Positions 49,380 to 57,158 of a stretch of 64,000 bases of DNA are shown in pieces. Position numbers and translations under genes: made by a program. The notes under the pieces are model-generated. The model saw only the letters and a list, made by a program, of their open reading frames with translations. It searched no databases and was not told where the DNA came from. Source of the DNA: Amycolatopsis dendrobii (lineage in GTDB: Bacteria; Actinomycetota; Actinomycetes; Mycobacteriales; Pseudonocardiaceae); NCBI RefSeq assembly GCF_014145675.1, contig NZ_JACGZW010000002.1:310001-374000 (forward strand), read 5' to 3'. How positions within the stretch are numbered: the first letter of the stretch is position 1; each line of letters begins with the position of its first letter.

Positions 49380-49690
49380 CCGGTTTATCCCCGGAATTGC
49401 CGGAGGCTGGGTCGAGCCGCATGCTTTCCGGTGCGCTGGCGTTGGCCGGTGGGACCGTCGAGCGGTCCATGTACACGTCCTGTGTCATCGACGGCTTGTT
49501 GCGGATGTCCCGCCGGGTACTCGAAGGGCCGCGAATCCCGCCCAGCGAGTCCGAGAAGGCCGGGCTGGTAGGACCTCGGCTGTCTTCCGGGCGATCCACA
49601 GTCGCTCGCGCAGCATCGCGACCCGCCGGGAAGGCACGGGCAGCTTGCGGTCTCCGTTGTCCGTCTTGAGCTGGTTAACGCGTCGCAGGC
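49380..49690 (-). pseudogene. Decayed tyrosine-recombinase (integrase) C-terminal fragment
   Basis: Two minus-strand frames together resemble the end of an actinobacterial integrase. One (about 49690-49520) reads QLKTDNGDRKLPVPSRRVAMLREL-like text (actual: LKTDNGDRKLPVPS, then RRVAMLRERLW), the usual segment before box II. The other (about 49520-49380) reads IRNKPSMTQDVYMDRSTV, which carries the catalytic Tyr (codon 49471-49473) of the TQDVYM type. The frames do not join, and no intact start or stop is present, so the gene is dead. Adjacent to the tRNA, as expected for an int gene at attL. Confidence 0.65.
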
Positions 49691-49898
49691 CAACGCATCA
49701 GATCCGGCAGATCCTTGCCGTAGCCTGCTTGTCCGCTTCGAACTTCTGCAGCGAAGCCTTTCGCTCAGCCGGGACAAGCACCGATAGCGCTTTGCTGGGC
49801 CGCGTACGCCAGGACTGCGCCGGCCACCGCACGAGCCGTCCGAGCATGCGCCGCGCTGATTTCGCTTGAACAGCAGGCAAAAACACACTCAGCAGCGG

Positions 49899-50249
49899 TT
49901 ACTTGGTCTCGTTCGGATGATGTGTATGCACTTGCTCGAGATAGACCGTGCGCTCTGAGACGTAGAACCAAATGCGCGCTGACCCTCCAGCCGTTGGCTT
50001 GTGCTGCCAGCGCGCATAGGATTTGCCGCCCCGCTGGACGGTCTTCAGCTCGCCCTTCAGACGGTAATTCGTCGGCGTCGTGGCCTGTGGCGTCCGCGTC
50101 AGAAAGTCCCAGGTGTCCGCCATCGCATTGCGAATGGTGGCCACGAGATCCCGCCAGCCCTTCAGTGCGTCAGTGGTGGCGAAGCGGATCTCGTACTCGA
50201 TCTTCTTGGGCGGACGAGGGACCAGCTCCCCCTTCTTGGCCGCCGCCAC
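49899..50249 (-). CDS. RelE/ParE-superfamily toxin-like protein
   Basis: 116 residues from a GTG at 50249, two bases after the antitoxin stop and preceded by GGAGCG. Key segment: IEYEIRFATTDALKGWRDLVATIRNAMADTWDFL, then YRLKGELKTVQRGGKSYARWQH and RIWFYVSERTVYLEQVHTHHPNETK, the helix-helix-sheet order of RelE-like toxins with a basic C-terminal sheet. Such toxins cleave mRNA at the ribosome. Paired with the Phd-like gene, it forms a type II module that may have stabilised the lost element. Length is slightly above the usual 90-100. Confidence 0.7.
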   Translation of the reverse strand: MAAAKKGELVPRPPKKIEYEIRFATTDALKGWRDLVATIRNAMADTWDFLTRTPQATTPTNYRLKGELKTVQRGGKSYARWQHKPTAGGSARIWFYVSERTVYLEQVHTHHPNETK

Positions 50250-50251
50250 GG

Positions 50252-50710
50252 TCAGGGACGCTCCACGGTTTCGTCCTCGTCGAGCCATTCGAGGTCAGTG
50301 CGGCCCAGCCCCGCAGCGACAGCCGTAGCCGTCTCCTTCCAGGACGTCAGCTCGGCGATCGCCAGATGAGGCTGGTCGGTCGAAAAGGATGCTCGCGCCG
50401 CGTCGACGAGGTCCTGAGCGCACGACGCCCGGTCCGCGGGCGAGAGCGCCAGCATCCATGGAAAAACCTTGGCCATGCGGTCAGCCAGTGTGCCCTGGTC
50501 GTCAAGGGTGACGGTGATGAGCTGAGCTGCGAAATCGAGCAGTCGCGAGCGGCCTTCAGCCTCACGCTTCGACATCAAGACCAGCGCCTCGCCGTCACGG
50601 CGAGTCACTGTCACTGGGTGGTCTTCGGCCTCAGCGAAGACCTCGGCCGAGTGCTTGCTCAGATCCGAGGAGCGCCGAGTCGCCCCGGAAAGGTCTGCTG
50701 CGGGGATCAT
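50252..50710 (-). CDS. Phd/YefM-like antitoxin with C-terminal extension
   Basis: 152 residues. The N-terminal 50 residues (LSGATRRSSDLSKHSAEVFAEAEDHPVTVTRRDGEALVLMSKREAE) match the Phd/YefM DNA-binding dimer. The remaining hundred residues are helical, with no recognised domain (FPWMLALSPADRASCAQDLVDAAR), and the end DLEWLDEDETVERP is acidic and likely binds the basic toxin. Transcribed before the toxin, as usual. Longer than typical antitoxins of about 80-90 residues. Confidence 0.75.
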   Translation of the reverse strand: MIPAADLSGATRRSSDLSKHSAEVFAEAEDHPVTVTRRDGEALVLMSKREAEGRSRLLDFAAQLITVTLDDQGTLADRMAKVFPWMLALSPADRASCAQDLVDAARASFSTDQPHLAIAELTSWKETATAVAAGLGRTDLEWLDEDETVERP

Positions 50711-51176
50711 GGCCCCATCGTATTCGGAACGTGTTCGGAAGTCTAGCTGTCAGGCGGGTCGTGCGCAGCACACTCTGGCTGGCAGTGCCGGCGGCTATCA
50801 CCGAACTTGACGATGCCGACAGGGCCGATCCTGGCAAGCGGGGGAAGGAGAGCATCTCCGTCGTCTGTTCGAGACCCCTGCAATTGGGGGTGCCCGGTTG
50901 AGTACATCGACGAGGCAGCGGTCCAGGACAAGCTACTGCCCGCCGATCTGCCGGAGATCGCCAGCCTGGAGGGAAGGACGAGTCGAACCCTGTTTTCGCG
51001 CGGCATTAATGGCTGCTCTGCGAGCAGGCGGCGCTCGTGGGGATGCTGTTCGAACCCCGTCAGAGGCACCGTTTTCGCTGCACCAGGTGTGCGCCTCGAT
51101 GTTCTTGCCCGGTCAGCAGAGACAGCTGCGTTCGATCGCCGGGTGGGTCTTGACGCGGAGCCGGTTTCGCCGAGGT
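50711..51176. other. 466-base region holding the distal att copy; no gene
   Basis: The distal att copy lies at 51048-51076. A second weaker T-arm-like text, GTTCGAGACCCCTG followed by GGGGGTGCC, lies near 50868-50895 and may be debris of another insertion. No coding frame here is convincing. Confidence 0.5.
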
Positions 51177-51725
51177 CTAATCGTGTGTGGGGCCGCCGCG
51201 GCGGTGTGCTTCGGCCGTCAAGTGGCAGCCTGTCGTTACCTCGATGACAGTGAAGTTGCCGGTGCCGAAGTGCAGCATCGCGCCGTTGGGGTCGGTGTAC
51301 CCCATGGTGTGGTTGCCAGGTTGATTGGCCTCAGGAGCGGGTCTGAAGCCGTAGCCCGCGGCGAGTTGCCCGACCAGGGCTTGGGCACGGGGCCAGTCGG
51401 CCTCAGCCAGGCTGCCGGACGACTTCCACATGGGCAGATGCAGCTTCAAGCTGTCGGAGCCAACACCGATGTAGCCAATGCCGCAGGTATAGCTGTTGAC
51501 TTCGGAGCCTTTTTCCCAAGTGCGGCCGAATTCGGCGGTGAGCCGGTCGCGGATGGCGGTGACCATGGCGGTGTAGGTGGCTTTGGCCTGGTCGATGTCG
51601 GGGAGCTTCATCATCTTGGCGTAGCCCTCGGGGACGTAGGGGGGTTTCTGGCTGCAGCCGCTGGTGAGGGCTAGCGCGAGGGCCAGTGTCGCGAGTCGGG
51701 CGGCGGACCGAGAGGGCAGAGGCAT
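51177..51725 (-). CDS. Lipoprotein, probably LppA family
   Basis: 182 residues from the ATG at 51725. A lipoprotein signal reads LATLALALALTSGC (lipobox TSGC). The mature part (QKPPYVPEGYAKMMKLPDIDQAKATYTAMVTAIRDRLTAEFG) and the end (GYTDPNGAMLHFGTGNFTVIEVTTGCHLTA) resemble LppA-type actinobacterial lipoproteins, which have no established function. Cys in YTCGIGY and TTGCHL may pair. Downstream gene of a two-gene minus-strand run. Confidence 0.75.
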   Translation of the reverse strand: MPLPSRSAARLATLALALALTSGCSQKPPYVPEGYAKMMKLPDIDQAKATYTAMVTAIRDRLTAEFGRTWEKGSEVNSYTCGIGYIGVGSDSLKLHLPMWKSSGSLAEADWPRAQALVGQLAAGYGFRPAPEANQPGNHTMGYTDPNGAMLHFGTGNFTVIEVTTGCHLTAEAHRRGGPTHD

Positions 51726-51799
51726 GAGAGAACTTCTACCGTCTTCCGGGGCGTTGATCTTCGAAGTCGGCCGATCGATGGGCAGCCGGTATCGAGCGG

Positions 51800-52126
51800 T
51801 TACCGGGTGCGGCGGCTCCTGAACTCGGCTAGCCAATCCTGTACCTGGCTGTCGTCATGCAGGTAGGCGCCGCCGGGGCCGTGGCGCAGGTCGATTCCAT
51901 GAAGAAGACCCAAGGCCCACCAGTTCAGCTCATCCCACGAGAGACTGTCGTCGGCCAGCCAGCGACCGGCCCAGCGGTCGACAGCGTCGCGGGTAATTCG
52001 CCCGTCGAGCAGTGCGACGAAGTGTTCCTCGATCTCGTCCAGGTCTGGCTGCTCGCCATCGGTCACCCAGCAACCGTATGCGAAGCGGGACCGGTCCCGC
52101 GCGAATGGCTGAGACTGGGGCGTCAT
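51800..52126 (-). CDS. Hypothetical acidic cytoplasmic protein
   Basis: 108 residues from the ATG at 52126. No signal or membrane segment. Composition is acidic and Trp-rich (WVTDGEQPDLDEIEEHFVALLDGRI, DRWAGRWLADDSLSWDELNWWALGLLHGI). The pattern resembles small immunity or regulatory proteins, but I do not recognise a family. Its start codon overlaps that of the divergent gene at 52125. Confidence 0.65.
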   Translation of the reverse strand: MTPQSQPFARDRSRFAYGCWVTDGEQPDLDEIEEHFVALLDGRITRDAVDRWAGRWLADDSLSWDELNWWALGLLHGIDLRHGPGGAYLHDDSQVQDWLAEFRSRRTR

Positions 52127-52616
52127 GAGGATTTCAGCGCGGCAGGTCGTCTCTCGCGTTCTGCTTGCGGCGGCGCTCTTTTCCGGTGTCGGGTGCCTGA
52201 TCACCGGGCTCGGTCAGCAGGGCGACGTCGATGACGCTTACCGGATCGAGTTTGGGCATGAGGGTGATGCCTGCGACGAGAAGCGTCACTTGCATTTGAG
52301 CGTCGACACCGGTGAGGCGATGGATTGCACGGCGTATCCGCAGTTCTCGTTCGGCGGCAGCACGACATTGCCTGGGTTCACGCCTGCGCAGAACGGTGAG
52401 ATCGGGGACTTGGTCAAGGGCCTTGCGGTAGGCGGGTTGAGCGAGGCTGAGCAGCGGCAGATCCAGGATCGGGTGGACGAGATCGCGGTGACGGTCCCCG
52501 AATCGGAGCGGCCTTATCACTACACGGGGTTGTGGGGGACGGGGCTGGCGTGGCTTGGGGGCGCGATTTTGGCTGTGAGTCTGCTGCTTTTCGCAGGTAG
52601 GAGAGTGAGGCGTTAG
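52125..52616 (+). CDS. Hypothetical membrane protein with two membrane helices
   Basis: 163 residues. N-terminal helix VVSRVLLAAALFSGVGCLITGLG, an extracytoplasmic acidic middle (GDACDEKRHLHLSVDTGEAMDCTAYPQF, with two Cys that may pair), and a C-terminal helix GLAWLGGAILAVSLLLFAG ending GRRVRR. This hairpin layout puts the middle outside. Function unknown. Its stop overlaps the end of the lasso exporter gene on the other strand. Confidence 0.65.
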   Translation: MRISARQVVSRVLLAAALFSGVGCLITGLGQQGDVDDAYRIEFGHEGDACDEKRHLHLSVDTGEAMDCTAYPQFSFGGSTTLPGFTPAQNGEIGDLVKGLAVGGLSEAEQRQIQDRVDEIAVTVPESERPYHYTGLWGTGLAWLGGAILAVSLLLFAGRRVRR

Positions 52617-54319
52617 GGGACTAGGCCCGCGTCGGTGCTGATCCGTCCTTGCTCCAAGGCGATCACTGTCTGCGCTCGTCGAACGGTAGCTGGGCGGTGG
52701 GCGATGACCAGTAGCGCGCATTCTCCGGCAACCTGATCCAGCGTCTGCGCGAAAGCGGCTTCGTTGGCTGCGTCCAGTTGGGACGTTGGCTCGTCCAGGA
52801 GCAGCAGTTCCGGGCGTGCCAGCAGGGCTCTGGCGATGGCCAATCGTTGCCGTTGGCCGCCGGAGAGCATGCCGCCGTGTTCGCCTGCTGGGGTTTCCAG
52901 TCCGGCGGGGAGACGGGAGACGAATTCGGTGAGGTTGGTTTTCTCCAGGACGTCGCGGATCTGCTCGTCGGTCGCGTCGGGGGCGGCGTAGGTGAGGTTG
53001 TCGCGCAGGGTGCCGTGCAGGATGGGGGTTGTTTGTTCTACCAGGCCGATTCTCTGGCGGCATTCGGCGATCGACGGCTGGTATCCGTTGAACAGAATGG
53101 TTCCGCGGTCGGGTTCGTAGAAACGTTCGATCAGCGCGAGGATCGTGGATTTTCCGGCTCCGGAAGGGCCGACCAGAGCGACATGGCCTCGGCGCGGGAC
53201 GGTGAAGGAGACGCCGCGCAGTACTGGGCGGTCGGGGTGGTAGCTGAACCAGACGTCGCGTAGTTCCAGGACCGGTGCGGAGGCTGGGGAAACCAGGGAC
53301 GTGGGAGTGTGGTCGGTTTCGGTGGGGAGCCGGGTCATGTCGTGGACTCGCTGGAACGCGGCCAGTCCTCTTTGGATGGTGGCGGCCAGTTCGAACAGGC
53401 CTGCGCTGGGGACGGCGATGTAGCTGACGTAGAGCAGGAAAGCCACCAGTTCGGCCAGGGTGAGATTTCCGTTGGCTACTTGGATTCCGCCAGTCACCAA
53501 CACAGCGATGAGGGCGCCGTGGGCGGAGAGGGTTACTGCTGGGCCGGCGATCGAGTTGAGGCGGGCGGCGCGGACGTTGTCTTGATACGTCGTGTGGGCG
53601 TAGTGGCCGATGCGGGCGGTTTCCCGGTCTTCCGCGCGGGTGGCGCGGATGGTGCGGATGGCGCTGAGGGCTCGTTCCAGTTCCGCAGCCATCAGGCCCA
53701 GGTTGTCTTGCGCGTTTTCGGTGGCGTTTCGGATGCGTGCCAGCACAAACAGCGTTACGCCGCCGACACCGCCGACGATGACAGCCACGATGCCGAACAG
53801 CAGGGGGCTCAGCCAGAGCATGGCGACGGTGCCGCCGATGACTACGAAGCTGCCGGTGAGCATTTCGACCAGGTCGTAGGCGAGGGTGTCGCGCAGGAGG
53901 GTCGTGTCGGCCGTCGTTCGGGACAGCAGGTCTCCGATGCGGTGGTGGTCGTACAGTCGCATCGGCAAGCGCAGGAGGTGGCTGATCAGGCGAACTCGCA
54001 GGCCTAGTACGACGCCTTCGCCGGAGCGTTCCAGCCAGTAACGGCCGATGGTGTCCGCGCCGGCTTCGGCTACGAACACGGTTACGAGCGCGACTAACAG
54101 CCAGCCGACGGCACCGCCGGCTCCGACGGCGTCGATGGTTTGCATGGCCAGCATTGGTTGCAGCAAGCCAAGTCCGGCACCGACCAGGGTGAAAAGCAGT
54201 GCGACGGCGATGTTTCTGCGGTGCCCGCGGGTGGCGGCGAAGAGATGGCGCAGACCCACCCGGGAACGGGCGGGCTGCTCGGTGGCCGACGTACTGGTTT
54301 CAGGGGCGGTGACGGTCAT
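52613..54319 (-). CDS. ABC exporter of the lasso peptide cluster (LasD/LarD-type)
   Basis: 568 residues with fused membrane and ATPase domains. Six membrane segments lie in about 35-310. Walker A ALVGPSGAGKSTILAL, Q-loop LVEQTTPILHGTL, signature LSGGQRQRLAIA, Walker B LLLLDEPTSQLD, switch His VIAHRPATV. It exports the mature peptide and usually gives self-immunity. It overlaps the B2 gene by 20 bases and is last in the operon. Confidence 0.9.
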   Translation of the reverse strand: MTVTAPETSTSATEQPARSRVGLRHLFAATRGHRRNIAVALLFTLVGAGLGLLQPMLAMQTIDAVGAGGAVGWLLVALVTVFVAEAGADTIGRYWLERSGEGVVLGLRVRLISHLLRLPMRLYDHHRIGDLLSRTTADTTLLRDTLAYDLVEMLTGSFVVIGGTVAMLWLSPLLFGIVAVIVGGVGGVTLFVLARIRNATENAQDNLGLMAAELERALSAIRTIRATRAEDRETARIGHYAHTTYQDNVRAARLNSIAGPAVTLSAHGALIAVLVTGGIQVANGNLTLAELVAFLLYVSYIAVPSAGLFELAATIQRGLAAFQRVHDMTRLPTETDHTPTSLVSPASAPVLELRDVWFSYHPDRPVLRGVSFTVPRRGHVALVGPSGAGKSTILALIERFYEPDRGTILFNGYQPSIAECRQRIGLVEQTTPILHGTLRDNLTYAAPDATDEQIRDVLEKTNLTEFVSRLPAGLETPAGEHGGMLSGGQRQRLAIARALLARPELLLLDEPTSQLDAANEAAFAQTLDQVAGECALLVIAHRPATVRRAQTVIALEQGRISTDAGLVP

Positions 54320-54743
54320 TCCGGGCAGTCCTTAGCGGGGCGACGGTCAGCAGCGGAGCGAAATAACCCGCGGGATGGATTTCGTCGACGACCTGGCCGT
54401 CGGCTTCGATCCACGCGTGGGCGCTGAAGGGTTGCGTGCGCACGCCGGTGCGCCAGGTCGGCCAGGTGCCGTGCACGCGACACAGCAGTGCGGCGGCGAC
54501 GGAGCGGAGCAGGCAACCGTCGCCTGCGCAGCGCAGGCTGATCGCGACGACCGATCGACGCGCGAAGCGGGCTTGTTCGAAGGTGGCGGGGCGAGCGCCT
54601 CGGCGGGCGAAGCGCAGGATCGCGCAGAGATGCTTGGGGGACAACGCGGTCAGCACGGTCGCGAGGCCGACGATGAGCAGCGGCAGCAGTTTTCGATGCA
54701 GTGGCAGGCGAATTCGGTGGGGTACCACAGTCGGCTGGCTCAC
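54300..54743 (-). CDS. Lasso peptide leader peptidase B2 (transglutaminase-like)
   Basis: 147 residues from a GTG overlapping the B1 stop. An N-terminal hydrophobic stretch (LLPLLIVGLATVLTALSP) precedes the cysteine-protease domain. The catalytic Cys is in CAGDGCLLRSVAAALLCRVHG, His in SAHAWIEADG and Asp in VVDEIHP. It cuts the leader from the precursor once B1 has delivered it. Size and motifs match stand-alone B2 proteins of actinobacteria. Confidence 0.92.
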   Translation of the reverse strand: MSQPTVVPHRIRLPLHRKLLPLLIVGLATVLTALSPKHLCAILRFARRGARPATFEQARFARRSVVAISLRCAGDGCLLRSVAAALLCRVHGTWPTWRTGVRTQPFSAHAWIEADGQVVDEIHPAGYFAPLLTVAPLRTARNDRHRP

Positions 54744-54994
54744 GACGGTTCGACCAACCCGGCGGCGAGCAGGCTTTCGGTCATCGCGGTGATGTCGGCC
54801 TGCACTTGGGCGGCGTCGATGTCGTACCGGGCAGCGAGGTCGGCGGCGATCTGGTCCGCGGTTTCGCCGGCGAGCAGGCGGTCGAGAGTGTGCGTGCCGG
54901 TCCGGTTGACCTGCCAATAGCGTCCGGTGCGTTTGTTGAGCAGGACCGAGCCGTCCGGAGTGTCGGTGAGCGCGGTGTCAGGGTGCAGGTGCAT
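54740..54994 (-). CDS. Lasso peptide RiPP recognition element B1 (PqqD-like)
   Basis: 84 residues. MHLHPDTALTDTPDGSVLLNKRTGRYWQVNRTG is the beta-hairpin opening of PqqD-like recognition elements, and the three-helix part (TLDRLLAGETADQIAADLAARY, VQADITAMTESLLAAGLV) follows. It binds the leader, typically via Tyr and Pro of a YxxP motif, which both precursors have. It overlaps the cyclase gene by 17 bases and B2 by four. Confidence 0.93.
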   Translation of the reverse strand: MHLHPDTALTDTPDGSVLLNKRTGRYWQVNRTGTHTLDRLLAGETADQIAADLAARYDIDAAQVQADITAMTESLLAAGLVEPS

Positions 54995-56822
54995 GGGTCC
55001 TCCGGTCGGTCGCGGGCCGCGCGTCGGCGATCGCCCGAAGCCACATTTCGCAGCCGAGCGCGGTTTCCAGGTGTGCTTCCACCTCGTCGTCCAGCCGCGG
55101 TTCGAGCAGGCAGGCGCGGAACGCGTCGAGGTCGAGCAGGCCGCGTGCCGCCAAGGCCGAATCGGCGAAGTAGTCGAGCAGGTCGGGCACGTGCCGGTGC
55201 GCCTCGGCGTCGTCATCGTCCTGGTAGTTGCCCTTGGTGGTGCGGTCGAGGATGACGTCCGGGACGAGCCCGCGCATGGCGTCGGCGAGCAGCGGTTTGT
55301 ACCGCCAGGGCGTGAAGCGGTCGGACGTCCGGACCGCGAGTGCGGCCTCGACGACCCGGTCGTCCAGATACGGGAGGTCGAGCGGGACACCCTCGGCGGC
55401 GTACTCGCGCTGGATCTGCTGGCACAGCGGCCCGGCGGCGCGCAGGCTGGTCAGCGCTTGGTGCTGGCCGCGGTCGGCGGCGAGCGGGACGGCCTCGGCG
55501 GCGATCTCGTACAGGACCCGGCGGGTCGTCGCGAGCGCGTCCCCGGTGGCCCACGGCGCGGCTCGGACCGGATCGGCCCAGCCGAGGTCCGGTGTCCCCG
55601 GGCGGGGAAGGGGGTCGGTGAGCTGGTCAGCCGAATCTCGCCACCAGTCGCCCCAGCTCTGCCGGTCGGCCAGCGCGGCAAGGGTTTGCGGCCACGACCA
55701 CCGGCCGAGGCTGCGGTAGACCCGGAGCTGCCGCAGACCGGTGAGCGGGCGGCGGCGGACCAGCGTGTGGAGATAGCCGGCCGATCCGCTGAAGACCTCG
55801 TCCCCGCCGTGTCCGGCCAAGTGCAGGCCCGAGCCGTGCTCGGCGAGAACGCGCACGCCGTGGGCGGAGCCGTTCAGCCCCCGGGTCATCGTCCACGGCG
55901 CTTCGAGATCGCCCGTCGCGTAGGGCGGTGCGAACAACGCGGGCGCGCTGGCGTCGGACCGTTCCAGGTGTTCGACGCCGGGGAGCAGCCGGGCGGCTTC
56001 GGCGGCGAAGATCGGATCGTCGTTGGCGACACTGCCGCCGGACCACCGGAAGGTGAACAGGTCGGGAGTCTGCGCGGCGGCGAGGAAACACAGCGTGGTC
56101 GAGTCCATTCCGCCGGACAGATCCAGCGACAACCGGCCTTGCGCAGGACGTCGTTCCGCGACCGATTCCCGCAAAGCGCTGCGGACCGCGGGAGCGCCCT
56201 TGCGGATCGGCAGGTCCGGTTCCGGCGGGCGCCACCATCGCACCGTGCTGGCTGGTCCGTCGTCGGTCAGCACGACCGCGGAGTCCGGCGGCACGGAATG
56301 CACTGTGCGCCACCAGGATTTCTCGATCAGCGGCGGAAGAAGCTGCATTTCCGTCAGGTGCGCGGCGAGAAGGTTCTCGTCCAGGTCGGCTCCGGTCATC
56401 TCGGCCAGGACGTCGGCGCGGGTGCCTGCGATCGGGACGGAGCCGATTTGGGTGTGGAAGGCGCGGCGCAGGTTCGCGAGAGTGCCTTGCAGGCGGGTTT
56501 GCCCGTTCACCGACGCGATGAGGTGCGCGCTGCCGGGCAGGACGCGGGCGAGGGCGTCCGCGTCGGAGACGGTCCGGAGGCGGGCGGTGTACGCGGTCAG
56601 CCGCTCGACCGGCATCGGGCAGAACCCGAACACCGCGACGCGCGCCCGGCCCGTGATGGCGACCCGGATTTCGCCCGGCTCCCAGCGGCCGGCCAGCCAC
56701 GGCCGGCCGGAGGAATGGAACAGGACGCTCGGCCGCCGGTAAGGGACTCGCGGCAACAGCGCGGTGCCGGCCGGCGAGTCGGGGAGGACGACGAGACTGC
56801 TCGAGAGTGCGTTCATCGGCAC
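54978..56822 (-). CDS. Lasso cyclase C (asparagine-synthetase-like)
   Basis: 614 residues from GTG 56822 (ATG 56816 is the alternative). The N-terminal domain is glutaminase-like but lacks the catalytic N-terminal Cys, as in lasso cyclases. The synthetase domain has the ATP loop SLDLSGGMDSTTLCFLA near residue 235, then GLHLAGHGGDEVFSG, LDLPYLDDRVVEAAL, and RWYKP-type text (TPWRYKPLLADAM). It adenylates the Asp8 side chain of the core and closes the macrolactam with the core N-terminus. Starts 85 bases after precursor A1. Confidence 0.93.
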   Translation of the reverse strand: MPMNALSSSLVVLPDSPAGTALLPRVPYRRPSVLFHSSGRPWLAGRWEPGEIRVAITGRARVAVFGFCPMPVERLTAYTARLRTVSDADALARVLPGSAHLIASVNGQTRLQGTLANLRRAFHTQIGSVPIAGTRADVLAEMTGADLDENLLAAHLTEMQLLPPLIEKSWWRTVHSVPPDSAVVLTDDGPASTVRWWRPPEPDLPIRKGAPAVRSALRESVAERRPAQGRLSLDLSGGMDSTTLCFLAAAQTPDLFTFRWSGGSVANDDPIFAAEAARLLPGVEHLERSDASAPALFAPPYATGDLEAPWTMTRGLNGSAHGVRVLAEHGSGLHLAGHGGDEVFSGSAGYLHTLVRRRPLTGLRQLRVYRSLGRWSWPQTLAALADRQSWGDWWRDSADQLTDPLPRPGTPDLGWADPVRAAPWATGDALATTRRVLYEIAAEAVPLAADRGQHQALTSLRAAGPLCQQIQREYAAEGVPLDLPYLDDRVVEAALAVRTSDRFTPWRYKPLLADAMRGLVPDVILDRTTKGNYQDDDDAEAHRHVPDLLDYFADSALAARGLLDLDAFRACLLEPRLDDEVEAHLETALGCEMWLRAIADARPATDRRTHAPAP

Positions 56823-56906
56823 ACCGACCGGGTTCGATTCGGACGACGGACGTGGCTGTGGGCTGGCTCGGCTTCCGGCCGGGTCAGTAGCGGGGTGATC
56901 GTGTGT

Positions 56907-57032
56907 TCAGCGGCGGCGGAGTCCGTGCAGGATGGCGTCGCGGTTGCCGCGGCCGAAGCTGCGGGTGACGGTGGCGAAACGGCCTGCGGGGCGGGCTTTG
57001 GGGGCTTGGTAGCGCTCGGGGAGGGTTTTCAC
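56907..57032 (-). CDS. Lasso peptide precursor A1
   Basis: 41 residues from GTG. The leader begins MKTLPERYQAP and follows the pattern Y8-x2-P11-x5-G17-x-F19-x3-T23-x. Thr23 is the usual penultimate leader residue, so cleavage after Arg24 frees the 17-residue core SFGRGNRDAILHGLRRR. Asp is core residue 8, correct for an eight-residue ring with Ser1. The tail AILHGLRRR would thread the ring. Placement directly before the cyclase gene and the shared leader with A2 support the call, although the frame is too short for routine gene finding. Confidence 0.88.
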   Translation of the reverse strand: MKTLPERYQAPKARPAGRFATVTRSFGRGNRDAILHGLRRR

Positions 57033-57070
57033 GGCAGCCAGCTCTCAACGAGTGAATGACGAGATGACGA

Positions 57071-57109
57071 ACGTGGCTGAAGACCGGTTCACTCGACCTC
57101 CAGCCACGT
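57071..57109. promoter_or_regulatory. Stem-loop between the two precursor genes
   Basis: ACGTGGCTG (57071-57079) and CAGCCACGT (57101-57109), perfect nine-base arms with a 21-base loop, in the 126 bases between A2 and A1. It could weaken read-through or fix RNA ends, setting the ratio of the two peptides. No U-run follows, so full termination is unlikely. Confidence 0.5.
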
Positions 57110-57158
57110 CAGATCAGTTCAGCGGGCCGCACTCGCCGCCCGCGAAGGGATCGTTCGC

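Larger units (their letters stand above)
49307..51076. mobile_element. Remnant of a tRNA-integrated element (att sites, dead integrase, toxin-antitoxin)
   Basis: The tRNA 3' segment 49307-49335 is repeated at 51048-51076 with 26 of 29 bases identical. The first 14 (GTTCGAACCCCGTC) match exactly, and the match continues past the tRNA into GTTTTC. Between the copies (1741 bases unit to unit) lie a broken tyrosine integrase next to the tRNA and a Phd/RelE-like pair. This is the expected anatomy of an integrative element that has lost its transfer genes. Codon use and GC in 49.3-50.9 kb are less biased than the neighbours. Confidence 0.75.

Noticed and set aside
50860..50900. A third att-like copy or tRNA fragment
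   Set aside because: Only a T-arm-like stretch is recognisable and the match to the tRNA end is too weak to support a site.
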